NCBI RefSeq assembly: GCF_013426975.1
Contig: NZ_JACCPY010000020.1
Span: 1-64,000, forward strand
DNA length: 64,000 nt
Origin: Sphaerotilus sulfidivorans
GTDB lineage: Bacteria; Pseudomonadota; Gammaproteobacteria; Burkholderiales; Burkholderiaceae_C
Direction: 5' to 3'
The translations under genes and the position numbers were made by a program. This document shows, one piece after another, positions 9,099 to 17,929 of this stretch. How positions within the stretch are numbered: position 1 is the stretch's first letter; each line of letters begins with the position of its first letter. The notes under the pieces were generated by a model. The model made no database searches, was not told the origin of the DNA, and saw nothing but the letters and a program-made list of their open reading frames with translations.

Positions 9099-9269
9099 TG
9101 ACGATGACTCCCTTGCATCCGCGGCTTGTGCCGTTTGTGTTTCTGCAAGGATCGTCGCACCGAATTGGTGAACAACATCGGCGGTTTTTCACAGATCAGG
9201 TGGCCGATACATCTGGCAGACCTGCGGCCGCTCGTCATCCAGAACGCCCCGGGCGCCGGCCCGCCCCGA

Positions 9270-9668
9270 TCACGGCACCGCCGGCAGATACCCGATCACC
9301 CCGAACACCGCCCCCTGCGGGTCCTGCAGCATCGCGAAGCGGCCGATCTCGGGAATGTCGGTCGGGGGCAGCAGCACCCGGCCGCCGAGCGCGGCGCATT
9401 CGCCGGCGGTCTCGTCGACGTTGTCGACCGTCACATAGCTGCCCCAGTGCGGCGGCATCGCCGGCGGGGCGTCGGGCGGCATCGGCATGATGCCGGCGAC
9501 CGGCTCGCCCTCGAGATGGGCAACGCGGTAGCCCTCGGGCAGGTCCGGCATGGCGCGGGTCTGGAAGGTCCAGCCGAAGAGCTGGTGGTAGAAGTCGGCG
9601 GCACGCGCCGGGTCGGACGTCATCAGCTCGTTCCAGCTGAACGCGCCGTGGGTGTTGACGGGATCCAT
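9270..9668 (-). CDS. VOC-family (glyoxalase/bleomycin-resistance fold) protein
   Basis: The product has 132 residues. The frame is open further upstream, but the start at 9668 is chosen because AAAGGAG lies just before it and the conserved sequence begins there ([17 protein letters not shown]). The protein has one or two beta-alpha-beta-beta-beta units typical of the VOC fold: ...[33 protein letters not shown] and a final [15 protein letters not shown]. Such proteins bind a metal or small ligand, and the substrate here is unknown. It lies between the cas operon and divergent argA. Confidence 0.8.
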   Translation of the reverse strand: MDPVNTHGAFSWNELMTSDPARAADFYHQLFGWTFQTRAMPDLPEGYRVAHLEGEPVAGIMPMPPDAPPAMPPHWGSYVTVDNVDETAGECAALGGRVLLPPTDIPEIGRFAMLQDPQGAVFGVIGYLPAVP

Positions 9669-9783
9669 CAAGCTGCTCCTTTGGCGAGAGAGTCGGAGGA
9701 ACGCAGCGATCGTGTGACGCGAGGTGCAGCGCGTCAACCGGCTCCGACCCCGATCGGCCTGCTCGGGCACAATGCCGCTCACC

Positions 9784-11124
9784 ATGAGTCTCGTCTTCCC
9801 GCACACCTTCGTCCCCTGGTTCCGTTCGGTCGCGCCGCACATCCATGCGTACCACGGCAAGACCTTCGTCGTCGGCATGGCGGGCGAGCTGATCGCCGCC
9901 GGCAAGCTCAACGCCTTCGCGCAGGACCTGTCGCTGCTGCATGCGATGGGCATCCGCCTGGTGCTGGTGCACGGCTTCCGGCCGCAGGTCGACGAGCAGC
10001 TGCGCGCCAAGGGCCAGACCTCGCGCTACAGCCACGGCAAGCGCATCACCGATCCGGTCGCGCTCGACTGCGCCCAGGAAGCCGCCGGCCAGCTGCGCTT
10101 CGAGATCGAGGCTGCCTTCTCGCAGGGCCTGCCCAACACCCCGATGGCCAACTCGACCGTGCGGGTGGTCTCGGGCAACTTCCTGACCGCGCGCCCGGTG
10201 GGCATCGTCGACGGCGTCGACTTCATGCACAGCGGCCTGGTGCGCAAGGTCGACTCGGGCCTGATCCGCCGCGCCATCGACATCGGCGCGCTGGTGCTGC
10301 TGTCGCCCTTCGGCTTCTCGCCGACCGGCGAGGCCTTCAACCTGACGATGGAGGATGTGGCCACCGCCACCGCGGTTGCGCTGCAGGCCGACAAGCTGCT
10401 GTTCCTGACCGAGATCGCCGGCATCCGCGAAGACCTCGACGACCCGGAAAGCGCCATCGACACCGAGCTGTCGCTGGCCGAGGCGCGCCGGCTGCTCGAG
10501 CGCCTGCCCGCCCCCACCCGCCCGACCGATCCGGCCTTCTACCTGCAGCACTGCGTCAAGGCCTGCGAGGGCGGCGTGGAGCGCTCGCACATCCTGCCGT
10601 TTGCCGCCGACGGCTCCATCCTGATGGAGATCTTCACCCACGACGGCGTGGGCACGATGGTGGTCGACGAGAAGCTCGAGAGCCTGCGCGAGGCCACCTC
10701 CGACGATGTCGGCGGCATCCTGCAGCTGATCGAGCCCTTCGAGCGCGACGGCACGCTGGTCAAGCGCAGCCGCACCGAGATCGAGCGCGACATCGGCGCC
10801 TACACCATCATCGAGCACGACGGCATCATCTTCGGCTGCGCCGCGCTCTACCCCTACCCCGAGGCGCGCACCGGCGAGATGGCCGCGGTGACGATCTCGC
10901 CGCAGGTCCAGGGCCAGGGCGACGGCGAACGCATCCTCAAGCGCATCGAGCAGCGCGCCCGCGCGATGAAGCTCGACAGCATCTTCGTGCTGACCACCCG
11001 CACCATGCACTGGTTCGTCAAGCGCGGCTTCCAGCAGGTCGACCCCGACTGGCTGCCCGAGGCCCGCAAGCGCAAGTACAACTGGGACCGGCGCTCGCAG
11101 GTGCTGGTCAAGAAGCTGAACTGA
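9784..11124 (+). CDS. argA: Amino-acid N-acetyltransferase (N-acetylglutamate synthase)
   Basis: It makes N-acetylglutamate from glutamate and acetyl-CoA, the first step of arginine synthesis. The 446-residue product has an N-terminal amino-acid-kinase-like regulatory domain (roughly 20-280; [27 protein letters not shown]) and a C-terminal GNAT domain (about 300-440; [20 protein letters not shown] acetyl-CoA loop, [14 protein letters not shown]). This two-domain form is the classical ArgA. The start at 9784 (MSLVFPHTF) is preferred over an upstream in-frame ATG because family similarity begins there. The gene for the iron-trafficking protein follows after 32 bases. Confidence 0.93.
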   Translation: MSLVFPHTFVPWFRSVAPHIHAYHGKTFVVGMAGELIAAGKLNAFAQDLSLLHAMGIRLVLVHGFRPQVDEQLRAKGQTSRYSHGKRITDPVALDCAQEAAGQLRFEIEAAFSQGLPNTPMANSTVRVVSGNFLTARPVGIVDGVDFMHSGLVRKVDSGLIRRAIDIGALVLLSPFGFSPTGEAFNLTMEDVATATAVALQADKLLFLTEIAGIREDLDDPESAIDTELSLAEARRLLERLPAPTRPTDPAFYLQHCVKACEGGVERSHILPFAADGSILMEIFTHDGVGTMVVDEKLESLREATSDDVGGILQLIEPFERDGTLVKRSRTEIERDIGAYTIIEHDGIIFGCAALYPYPEARTGEMAAVTISPQVQGQGDGERILKRIEQRARAMKLDSIFVLTTRTMHWFVKRGFQQVDPDWLPEARKRKYNWDRRSQVLVKKLN

Positions 11125-11156
11125 TCCCTCTCCACGACAAGAAAGGAAGAATCCCC

Positions 11157-11429
11157 ATGGCACGTACCGTCCAATGCGTCCTGCTGAAGAAGGAAGGCGA
11201 CGGCCTCGACTTCGCGCCCTATCCCGGCGAGCTGGGCAAGCGCATCTACCTGAACGTCTGCAAGGAAGCCTGGCAGCAGTGGCTCAAGCACCAGACCATG
11301 CTGGTCAACGAGAACCGCCTGAACCTGGCCGATGCGCGCGCACGCCAGTATCTGGCCCGCCAGATGGAGAACTACTTCTTCGGCGCCGGCGCCGACCAGC
11401 CGACCGGCTACGTGCCGCCGTCGGCCTGA
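11157..11429 (+). CDS. yggX: Oxidative damage protection / Fe(2+)-trafficking protein (YggX family)
   Basis: This small cytosolic protein is linked to protecting Fe-S clusters and handling labile iron. The 90-residue product shows the family pattern [13 protein letters not shown], a [11 protein letters not shown] segment, [18 protein letters not shown], and the late [20 protein letters not shown] precedes the ATG at a good distance. It follows argA closely and is ended by a strong terminator. A Fur-like site and an iron-binding protein gene follow, which agrees with an iron role. Confidence 0.93.
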   Translation: MARTVQCVLLKKEGDGLDFAPYPGELGKRIYLNVCKEAWQQWLKHQTMLVNENRLNLADARARQYLARQMENYFFGAGADQPTGYVPPSA

Positions 11430-11459
11430 TTTCCCGGGCACCGACCTCGCCCCGAACCG

Positions 11460-11483
11460 AGCCGGCCGCGTGCCGGCTTTTTT
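11460..11483 (+). terminator. Rho-independent terminator after yggX
   Basis: Stem AGCCGGC (11460-11466) pairs perfectly with GCCGGCT (11472-11478) across a 5-base loop and runs into six T residues. Confidence 0.85.
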
Positions 11484-11547
11484 GCGTGCGTGCGCGCCAC
11501 GCCATGCCGCGGCAAACCAGACCGTCATCCGTGGACAAAAGAACACA

Positions 11548-11566
11548 ATTGCGAATGATTCACGTT
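11548..11566 (+). promoter_or_regulatory. Fur-box-like palindrome before the iron-binding protein gene
   Basis: The 19 bases ATTGCGAATGATTCACGTT are an imperfect palindrome centred on G11557 (6 of 9 pairs), with the GAATGATTC core common in Fur boxes. The position, about 50 bases before an Fe(3+)-binding protein gene, supports repression by Fe-Fur. Confidence 0.6.
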
Positions 11567-11576
11567 AACTGATATC

Positions 11577-11621
11577 ATGTCCTGGCTCACCAACCTGCCG
11601 GCGCTGGCCGGACTGCCATGA
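11577..11621 (+). CDS. Possible 14-codon leader ORF overlapping the next start (ATGA)
   Basis: The frame MSWLTNLPALAGLP ends in a TGA that shares bases with the ATG of the iron-binding protein gene. It lies directly after the Fur-like site. No good ribosome site precedes it, so it could be chance. If translated, it would couple to the next gene, which has no clear ribosome site of its own. Confidence 0.3.
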   Translation: MSWLTNLPALAGLP

Positions 11622-12670
11622 CTGCAAAGAACACCCTGAAGACGCTCGCCGGACTGATTTCCTGCCTCGGCGCCCTGGCGGCCACCCCGGCCCTGGCCCA
11701 GGAACAGGTGCTGAACCTGTATTCGGCGCGGCATTACCAGACCGACGAGGCGCTGTTCTCGAATTTCACCAAGGCCACCGGCATCAAGATCAACATCGTC
11801 AGCGCCGACGATGCCGGCATTCTGCAGCGACTGAAAAGCGAAGGCGCCGCCAGCCCGGCCGACGTGATCCTGCTGGTCGATGCGGCGCGGCTGTGGTTCG
11901 CGCAAACCAATGACCTGTTCGCGCCGGTCAAGTCGAGCTATCTGGAGCAGCGCATTCCGGCGCAGCTGCGCGGCAAGGACGCCGGCCAGGGTTCGGAATG
12001 GTTCGGCTATTCGACCCGCGCCCGGGTGGTCGTCTACAACAAGCTGAAGGTCAAGCGCGAGGATGTGGACAGCTACGCCAAGCTGGCCGATCCGAAGCTC
12101 AAGGGCCAGTTCTGCTCGCGCAGCGGCTCGCATCCCTACAACCTGTCGCTGTTCGGCTCGTATCTGGAGCATGCCGGCCCGGCCGCGACCGAAGCCTGGC
12201 TGAAGGGCCTGGTGGCCAATCAGGCGCGCGACCCCAAGGGCGGCGACACCGACCAGATCAAGGCCACCGCCTCGGGTGAATGCGGTGTGGCGCTGAGCAA
12301 CACCTATTACATCGCCCGGATGATGCGCTCGAACAAGCCCGACGAGCGTGCCGCGATGGAGCAGGTCGGCGTGGTCTTCCCCAACCAGCAGAGCTGGGGC
12401 ACGCATGTGAACGTGGCCGGCGGCGCGATGGCCCGCCATGCCAGGAATCGTGTCGCCGCGGTCAAGTTCCTCGAATATCTGGCCACCGATGAGGCCCAGC
12501 GCTACTTCGCCGACGGCAACAACGAATATCCGGCAGTCAGCACGGTCAAGATCTCGAATCCAGCGCTGGACACGCTGGGCCCTTTCAAGCAGGAACTGAT
12601 TCCGCTGTCGGCCGTGGGCCAGAACACCCCGAAGGTGCAGCAGATGCTGGACCGCGCCGGCTACAAGTGA
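11618..12670 (+). CDS. Periplasmic Fe(3+)-binding protein (FutA/FbpA family)
   Basis: It is the extracytoplasmic solute-binding component of a ferric-iron ABC importer. The 350-residue product has a signal peptide (KNTLKTLAGLISCLGALAA, cleavage near ALA-QEQ at about 28). It then shows the family start VLNLYSARHYQTDEALFSNF, with iron-ligand Tyr/His candidates, GYSTRARVVVYN, and the paired-tyrosine segment SNTYYIARM. No permease or ATPase gene is adjacent, so its partners must be elsewhere. A Fur-like site lies upstream. The start is the ATG in an ATGA overlap, which lacks a strong ribosome site. Confidence 0.88.
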   Translation: MTAKNTLKTLAGLISCLGALAATPALAQEQVLNLYSARHYQTDEALFSNFTKATGIKINIVSADDAGILQRLKSEGAASPADVILLVDAARLWFAQTNDLFAPVKSSYLEQRIPAQLRGKDAGQGSEWFGYSTRARVVVYNKLKVKREDVDSYAKLADPKLKGQFCSRSGSHPYNLSLFGSYLEHAGPAATEAWLKGLVANQARDPKGGDTDQIKATASGECGVALSNTYYIARMMRSNKPDERAAMEQVGVVFPNQQSWGTHVNVAGGAMARHARNRVAAVKFLEYLATDEAQRYFADGNNEYPAVSTVKISNPALDTLGPFKQELIPLSAVGQNTPKVQQMLDRAGYK

Positions 12671-12720
12671 CACCACGCGAAGTGGCACGCTTCAGGATAA
12701 CTTCCTGATTTTCCCGACAG

Positions 12721-12771
12721 GGATGGACAGCACGGGCGGATTGTTTCTAGAATCCGCCCGCACATCCATCC
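12721..12771. repeat. Long interrupted hairpin between the iron-binding protein gene and hns
   Basis: An inner perfect stem CGGGCGGATT (12733-12742) / AATCCGCCCG (12751-12760) with an 8-base loop is flanked by outer arms GGATGGA (12721-12727) / TCCATCC (12765-12771). There is no T-run, so it is not a standard terminator. It may be an operator or a structured 5' region of the hns transcript. Confidence 0.55.
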
Positions 12772-12793
12772 ACCCTTCCGTTGGGAAAACAAC

Positions 12794-13147
12794 ATGAGCA
12801 CCTATCAGGAACTCCTTGCCCGCCAGCAGGAACTCGCCCGCGAGCAGGCAGAACTCGAACGCCAGATCCAGGAAACCCTGCGCGCCGAGCGCGCCGGCGT
12901 GATCCAGCAGATCAAGGCCATGATGGCCGAACACGGTCTGACGGTCGCCGACCTGAGCAGCGGAAAACCCGGCCGGCCGGCCCGCGCCGCTTCGTCCGGA
13001 GATACCACGCCGGCCCGCAAGGTCGCGCCGAAATACCGCGACCCGGAGACCGGCGAGACCTGGTCGGGCCGCGGCCTGAAGCCGAAGTGGCTGTCGCACG
13101 CGATCGAGAATGGCCGCACGCTCGAGGAATTCACCATCGCCCAGTGA
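12794..13147 (+). CDS. H-NS family nucleoid-associated protein (BpH3 type)
   Basis: It binds AT-rich DNA and silences or organises it. The 117-residue product has an N-terminal coiled-coil oligomerisation region (about 1-50; STYQELLARQQELAREQAEL), a linker with KPGRPARAA at about 56-64 that resembles an AT-hook, and the C-terminal DNA-binding block KYRDPETGETWSGRGLKPKW. This last block is diagnostic of beta- and gamma-proteobacterial H-NS paralogs. A strong terminator follows. Confidence 0.92.
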   Translation: MSTYQELLARQQELAREQAELERQIQETLRAERAGVIQQIKAMMAEHGLTVADLSSGKPGRPARAASSGDTTPARKVAPKYRDPETGETWSGRGLKPKWLSHAIENGRTLEEFTIAQ

Positions 13148-13214
13148 TTCGTCCGAGTCACGAACGCAGCGGTCGCTGCACATGGCCGGGCTCGGCCAGT
13201 GCGACCGGTGCTGC

Positions 13215-13239
13215 AAGGCTGCCTGCGGGCAGCCTTTTT
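13215..13239 (+). terminator. Rho-independent terminator after hns
   Basis: Stem AAGGCTGCC (13215-13223) pairs with GGCAGCCTT (13228-13236) around a TGCG loop, and the T-run forms the end of the stem and continues past it. Confidence 0.85.
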
Positions 13240-13390
13240 GTTGGTGCTCGCGCGACGCCCGTGTCCGCAAATGTTTCTGATACATTTTCGGACTTTTGCA
13301 GATGCCGGAAGTGGCACTGAACGAAAAACCAACCCGTACCCCATCAGATCAGACTTTGGCGAGTCTTAAACCTTGCGCAGCCGTTCGGCA

Positions 13391-13419
13391 TTGACATCTG
13401 CACACACCATCCCTATCCT
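13391..13419 (+). promoter_or_regulatory. Sigma-70 promoter of the NlpC/P60 gene
   Basis: A perfect TTGACA (13391-13396) and a TATCCT (13414-13419) are 17 bases apart. The start codon lies 32 bases past the -10 box. The rest of the 303-base gap after hns holds the hns terminator and nothing else that I can name. Confidence 0.7.
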
Positions 13420-13450
13420 CGCCGGTGACTTTTCTCACACTTCCTCACCC

Positions 13451-14017
13451 ATGACAGGCTTGCGCACAAAGACTCGCTCGAAGATGCTGATCGGTTCGGT
13501 GCTGCTGGCCCTGTCGATGAGCAGCACGGGGGTCCGGGCTGCCCCGGAAGATGCGGCGGATCCGATCCTGCGCTTTCTGGGTCAACAGACCCAGAAAGCC
13601 TCCGAAACCGCCTCCGACCTGATCATGTCGGCGATGAACTTCCTGGGCGTGCGCTACCGCTTCGGCGGCACCAGCGAGGAAACCGGTTTCGACTGCAGCG
13701 GCTTCACCCGTCATGTGTTCGAGAACAGCGTCGGCCTGCTGCTGCCGCGCCGTGCCTCCGAACAGGCCGAGGCCGCAGGCCTGCTGACGGTGCGCAAGGA
13801 AGATCTGAAACCCGGCGATCTGGTGTTCTTCAACACCATGCGCCGCGCCTTCTCGCATGTGGGCATCTATGTCGGCGACGGCAAGTTCATCCATGCGCCG
13901 CGCACCGGCAGTTCCATCCGGGTCGACGACATGAACCAGTCCTACTGGACCACCCGTTTCGACGGCGCACGCCGCGCGCCGCAGGTCAATCCCGACGCGC
14001 CGGTGGTGCTGCGCTGA
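13451..14017 (+). CDS. Secreted C40 (NlpC/P60) peptidoglycan hydrolase
   Basis: It is a cysteine peptidase acting on peptide stems of the cell wall. The 188-residue product has a signal peptide (RTKTRSK, then MLIGSVLLALSMSS, cleavage near VRA at about 30) and an NlpC/P60 domain with catalytic Cys82 (DCSGFTRHVF), His136 (SHVGIYVGDG) and His148 (FIHAP). The frame is open upstream, but the start at 13451 follows the mapped promoter and gives a proper n-region. No ribosome site is strong. It stands alone between hns and moaA. Confidence 0.88.
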   Translation: MTGLRTKTRSKMLIGSVLLALSMSSTGVRAAPEDAADPILRFLGQQTQKASETASDLIMSAMNFLGVRYRFGGTSEETGFDCSGFTRHVFENSVGLLLPRRASEQAEAAGLLTVRKEDLKPGDLVFFNTMRRAFSHVGIYVGDGKFIHAPRTGSSIRVDDMNQSYWTTRFDGARRAPQVNPDAPVVLR

Positions 14018-14078
14018 AGCGCTGAAGCCCTGACGCCGCGCAGATGTACGGCCTGCCCTTCGGGCACAATCGCGCCTC

Positions 14079-15254
14079 ATGTCCGAACGCAACATCATCG
14101 CGATCCATGACCTGCGCAGCCCGGCGACAGGCGCGGGAATCCCGGAAATACCCGCGCTGCCTGCAGGCACCGAACTCTCGCCCGGCCTGCTGTCGGATTC
14201 CCTCGGACGCACGCTGCACGACCTGAGAATCTCGGTCACCGACCGCTGCAATTTCCGCTGCAGCTACTGCATGCCGAAGGAAGTCTTCGACAAGGACTAT
14301 CGCTTCCTGCCGCAGACCGCCCTGCTGAGCTTCGAGGAAATGCTGCGCATCGCGCGCATCTTCGTGGCCTGCGGCGTGCGCAAGATCCGGCTGACCGGCG
14401 GCGAGCCGCTGCTGCGCCGCCATCTCGAGCATCTGGTGGCGATGCTGGCGGATCTGCGCACCCCGGACGGCGATCCGCTCGACCTGACGCTGACCACCAA
14501 CGGCTCGCTGCTGGCGCGCAAGGCCGCTGCGCTGCGCCAGGCGGGTCTGCGCCGGGTCACCGTCAGCCTGGACGCGATGGACGACCGCATCTTCCGGGCG
14601 ATGAACGATGTGGACTTTCCGGTGGCCGACGTGCTGGCGGGCATCGACGCGGCGGTGGCGGCCGGCCTGGGACCGGTCAAGGTCAACATGGTGGTCAAGC
14701 GCGGCACCAACGAGAACGAGATCGTTCCGATGGCGCGCCATTTCCGCGAGCGCCATGGCGGCCAGGTGGTGCTGCGCTTCATCGAATACATGGATGTGGG
14801 CGCCACCAATGGCTGGCGCATGGACCAGGTGCTGCCTTCGGCCGAGGTGCGCGCGCGGCTGCATGCGGCCTTTCCTCTGGTGCCGCTGGACGCCGCCCAG
14901 CCCGGCGAGACGGCCGAGCGCTGGGCCTATGCCGACGGACGCGGCGAGGTGGGCTTCATCTCCAGCGTCACCCAGGCCTTCTGCGGCGACTGCAACCGCG
15001 CGCGGCTGTCGACCGAAGGCCAGCTCTATCTGTGCCTGTTCGCCGAACGCGGCCATGATCTGCGCTCCCTGCTGCGCGGCGCACACCCCTCAGGCCGACC
15101 GTGGAGCGATGCGGAGATCGCCGCGGCGATCGGCCTGATCTGGCAGCGCCGCGACGACCGCTACTCGCAGCTGCGCGCCAGCCGGCCGGCCGAGACCGAC
15201 ACGCCAGAGAGCGGCGGCCGGCGCCGCATCGAGATGAGCTACATCGGCGGCTGA
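14079..15254 (+). CDS. moaA: GTP 3',8-cyclase MoaA (molybdenum cofactor synthesis)
   Basis: This radical SAM enzyme converts GTP to 3',8-cyclo-GTP, the first step of molybdopterin synthesis. The 391-residue product has the N-terminal cluster motif CNFRCSYC (Cys57, 61, 64), [13 protein letters not shown], and the C-terminal second cluster [20 protein letters not shown]. It ends with the conserved Gly-Gly (SYIGG) that inserts into the active site. An N-terminal extension of about 35 residues before the SAM core is longer than in E. coli. No other moa gene is nearby. Confidence 0.95.
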   Translation: MSERNIIAIHDLRSPATGAGIPEIPALPAGTELSPGLLSDSLGRTLHDLRISVTDRCNFRCSYCMPKEVFDKDYRFLPQTALLSFEEMLRIARIFVACGVRKIRLTGGEPLLRRHLEHLVAMLADLRTPDGDPLDLTLTTNGSLLARKAAALRQAGLRRVTVSLDAMDDRIFRAMNDVDFPVADVLAGIDAAVAAGLGPVKVNMVVKRGTNENEIVPMARHFRERHGGQVVLRFIEYMDVGATNGWRMDQVLPSAEVRARLHAAFPLVPLDAAQPGETAERWAYADGRGEVGFISSVTQAFCGDCNRARLSTEGQLYLCLFAERGHDLRSLLRGAHPSGRPWSDAEIAAAIGLIWQRRDDRYSQLRASRPAETDTPESGGRRRIEMSYIGG

Positions 15255-15267
15255 ACGCCGCCGGAGT

Positions 15268-15798
15268 TCAGACCCGGGCCAGCAGACAGACCGCGCGGGC
15301 CTCGATCGACTCGCCGCGGCCGACCGGCCCGAGCTTCTCGGCGGTCTTGGCCTTGACATTGACGCAGGCCACATCGATGCCGACGCAGCGGGCGATCGAC
15401 TCGCGCATCGCGCCGATGTGCGGCGCCATCTTCGGCGCCTGCGCGACGATGGTGCTGTCGATGTTGAGGATCTGCCAGCCCTCGGCGCGCACCCGGCGCG
15501 CCGCCTCGGCCAGCAGCCGGACGCTGTCGGCGCCCTTGAACTCGAGCGCGGTGTCGGGGAAATGCCGGCCGATGTCGCCCAGCGCAGCCGCGCCGAACAG
15601 CGCATCGGTGATCGCGTGCAGCAGCGCGTCGGCGTCCGAGTGGCCCAGCAGACCGCGGTCATGCGGGATGGTCACGCCGCCCAGGATCAGCGGCCGGCCG
15701 GCGACCAGCGCATGCACATCCCAGCCCTCGCCGACGCGCAGCGCCGGCATCGTCATCACAGCAGTCGTCGTCGTGCTCATGGGGCCGGTCGCACTCAT
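15268..15798 (-). CDS. ispF: 2-C-methyl-D-erythritol 2,4-cyclodiphosphate synthase
   Basis: IspF forms the cyclic diphosphate intermediate of the non-mevalonate isoprenoid pathway. The core starts [20 protein letters not shown] (zinc ligands Asp and His) and includes [30 protein letters not shown] and a [18 protein letters not shown]-terminus. The start at 15798 is chosen because its ATG overlaps the TGA of the upstream NYN gene (ATGA), giving 176 residues. An ATG at 15780 would also fit. It is the last gene of the ispD-NYN-ispF operon and converges on moaA. Confidence 0.93.
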   Translation of the reverse strand: MSATGPMSTTTTAVMTMPALRVGEGWDVHALVAGRPLILGGVTIPHDRGLLGHSDADALLHAITDALFGAAALGDIGRHFPDTALEFKGADSVRLLAEAARRVRAEGWQILNIDSTIVAQAPKMAPHIGAMRESIARCVGIDVACVNVKAKTAEKLGPVGRGESIEARAVCLLARV

Positions 15799-16370
15799 GC
15801 GTGCGCGTGGTGGTGGGCGCCCGCCATCGCCGGCTTGTCTTTGTCGATCGCCGGGTGCATGTCGTCCATCCACAGCACCTGGTCGGCATAGCACTGCAGA
15901 TCGGTGGAGAGGTTGGACATCGCGCCGTGCAGCCAGAACTCCTTGTGCAGCTCGGACTTGATGTAGGTGATCGCCTCCTGGAAGTCGCCGTCGCCGGCCG
16001 ACAGGATCAGGCGGTCATAGACGCCCTGGGCCGCCAGCTTGACGATCAGCGTGGCGATGCCGACATCGACGCCCTTCTGCACCGAGCGGTGGAACTGGTG
16101 CGAGCAGTTCGGGCAGGTGGTGTTGAGGTCCTTGATGGTGTAGAGCTGCACGCGCATCTTCGGGCCGCGCGGCGGCGCCGACTTCAGCCAGCTGTGGAAG
16201 GCGTTCTGGCTCTCGGTGGCCGCATCCGGCGTCGAGTTCAGGTAATAGCACTCGTGCAGCGGGCCACCGTTGGCGCGGGTGATCTCGGCCTTGAGCTTCA
16301 GGTAGTCGAAGGGCCGGTTGCGGCCGTAGTTGAAAAGATAGGCTCCATCAACGATCCAGACAGTTTTCAT
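15795..16370 (-). CDS. NYN/PIN-like (LabA/DUF88) putative ribonuclease with zinc ribbon
   Basis: The 191-residue product has the NYN-domain acidic residues: Asp8 in [31 protein letters not shown], and [19 protein letters not shown] motif with HQFH nearby, in the middle, suggests a zinc site. The tail is short and His-rich (HHHAHA). NYN proteins are mostly metal-dependent RNases or RNA-linked regulators, and this one's substrate is unknown. It lies between ispD and ispF, with its stop overlapping the ispF start, so all three are probably one transcript. Confidence 0.8.
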   Translation of the reverse strand: MKTVWIVDGAYLFNYGRNRPFDYLKLKAEITRANGGPLHECYYLNSTPDAATESQNAFHSWLKSAPPRGPKMRVQLYTIKDLNTTCPNCSHQFHRSVQKGVDVGIATLIVKLAAQGVYDRLILSAGDGDFQEAITYIKSELHKEFWLHGAMSNLSTDLQCYADQVLWMDDMHPAIDKDKPAMAGAHHHAHA

Positions 16371-16442
16371 GTGTTTTGTCTAAGTGAATCAGTAAAAACC
16401 AGATACGGTTGCGCATCATGCCACGATGGGCACAGGCGGAAA

Positions 16443-17147
16443 TTAGACCGCGCCGAGCAGCCGTTCGGCGAGGGCAAAGTCCTCGGGCCAGGTGACTTTC
16501 AGATTGAGCAGATCGCCGCGCACCAGACGCGGGTCGTGGCCGAGGGCCTCGACCGCGCTGGACTCGTCGGTGATGTGCTCGCCGGCCTGGCGCAGCGCCG
16601 GCTGCAGCAGGCCCAGGCGGAACATCTGCGGCGTCTGCGCCGCCCACTTGCCGGCACGGTCGACGGTGGCGGCCACCCGCGCGTGCGGCGCCTGCGCGGC
16701 CTGCTGCTTCAGGGTGTCGGCCACCGGCAGCGCCAGCAGGCCGCCGACCTCGTCGTCCCTGCAGGCGTCGATCAGCCGGTCGACCCAGGCCGGCTCGACC
16801 AGGCAGCGCGCGGCGTCATGCACCAGCACCCAGTCATGCGGCATCACGCCATGCTCGAGCAGCGCCTGCAGGCCGCCGGCGACGCTCTCGGCACGGCTGG
16901 CGCCGCCGCAGCGAGCCACCCGCAGCCGGGGATCGTGCGCCAGCTCGCCCACCGCGGCCTCGAAGGCGGTGTCGTCCGGCGACAGCACCACCAGCACCGA
17001 GGCCAGCCGCTCGACCTTCAGCAGCGCGCGCAGCGTGTGCACCACCATCGCCTCGCCGGCGATCGCGCGGTACTGCTTGGGCGCGCCGGCACCGGCACGC
17101 TGGCCGACACCGGCACAGGGCACCAGCGCATGACAACAGGGGGACAT
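16443..17147 (-). CDS. ispD: 2-C-methyl-D-erythritol 4-phosphate cytidylyltransferase
   Basis: IspD transfers CMP to methylerythritol phosphate. The product (234 residues from 17147) has the nucleotide-binding start ALVPCAGVGQRAGAGAPKQY, WVLVHDAARCLVEP, and ITDESSAVEALG followed by NLKVTWPEDFALAERLL. The ATG at 17159 (adding MLIG) is an alternative start. The MAGARTIC-style lysine and arginine residues (RAG...PKQ) are in place. It heads the ispD-NYN-ispF operon, with a 72-base gap before the NYN gene. Confidence 0.93.
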   Translation of the reverse strand: MSPCCHALVPCAGVGQRAGAGAPKQYRAIAGEAMVVHTLRALLKVERLASVLVVLSPDDTAFEAAVGELAHDPRLRVARCGGASRAESVAGGLQALLEHGVMPHDWVLVHDAARCLVEPAWVDRLIDACRDDEVGGLLALPVADTLKQQAAQAPHARVAATVDRAGKWAAQTPQMFRLGLLQPALRQAGEHITDESSAVEALGHDPRLVRGDLLNLKVTWPEDFALAERLLGAV

Positions 17148-17241
17148 TCCGATCAGCATCCCGCGATTGTCGCCGCTGCGGCGATATAGAGTGATCGCAG
17201 CCTGCCATTGCAGCCACAGCCACAGCCACGAGCGACTCCCC

Positions 17242-17883
17242 ATGAGCGACTTTCCTCAGGACATCTACACCGAACCGTCCGGCTACAGCCTCGACACCCT
17301 CGCCTGCCTGGGCCCGCTGCGGCGCATGGCCGGCGTCTGGACCGGCCGGCGCGGCCTGGACGTCAAGCCCAAGGCCGACGGCCCGCGCAAGCAGGCCTAT
17401 GTCGAGCGGCTGGAGCTGCAGCCGGTCGATCCGGTCACCAACGGCCCGCAGCTGCTCTACGGCCTGCGCTATCACACCCACATCACCAAGCCCGAGCAGG
17501 TCAAGACCTATCACGAGCAGGTCGGCTACTGGCTGTGGGAACCGGCCACCGGCTGCGTCATCCACACGCTGACCATTCCGCGCGGCCAGGTGGCGATGGC
17601 CGCCGGCCAGGCCAGCGCCGAGGCCGACCACTTCGAGCTGCACGCCACCCAGGGCCTCGACACCTGGGGCATCTGCTCCTCGCCCTTCCTGGACCATGCG
17701 TTCAAGACCACCGCGTTCCGCATCCGCGTCGACTTCCATGACGACGGCAGCTGGTCCTACGAGGAGGACACGGTGCTGCAGATCCGCGGCCGCGACGAGC
17801 CCTTCCACCATGTCGACCGCAACCACCTCGAGCGCGTCGCCGAAGCGACGCCCAATCCGCTGGCGCGGGTGAAGGCCGGCTGA
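17242..17883 (+). CDS. Nitrobindin-like heme-binding beta-barrel (FABP-like, DUF1794) protein
   Basis: The 213-residue product starts at 17242 (MSDFPQDIYTEPSGYSLD). It shows the lipocalin/FABP-like pattern of this family: LGPLRRMAGVWTGRRGLD, YHTHITKPEQVKTYHEQVGY, WLWEPATGCVIHTLTIPRG and SYEEDTVLQIRGR...FHHVDRNHLERV. Members bind heme or other hydrophobic ligands in a 10-stranded barrel, and the physiological role is unclear. It is divergent from ispD and lies 46 bases before mfd. Confidence 0.8.
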   Translation: MSDFPQDIYTEPSGYSLDTLACLGPLRRMAGVWTGRRGLDVKPKADGPRKQAYVERLELQPVDPVTNGPQLLYGLRYHTHITKPEQVKTYHEQVGYWLWEPATGCVIHTLTIPRGQVAMAAGQASAEADHFELHATQGLDTWGICSSPFLDHAFKTTAFRIRVDFHDDGSWSYEEDTVLQIRGRDEPFHHVDRNHLERVAEATPNPLARVKAG

Positions 17884-17929
17884 GCGGCCGGCCGGCAGGC
17901 CCGGGGCGGCGCGCCTAGAATCGCCGCCC

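Noticed and set aside
9784-11124. Calling this gene argB (acetylglutamate kinase)
   Set aside because: The kinase-like domain is present, but the C-terminal GNAT domain shows it is an ArgA-type synthase.
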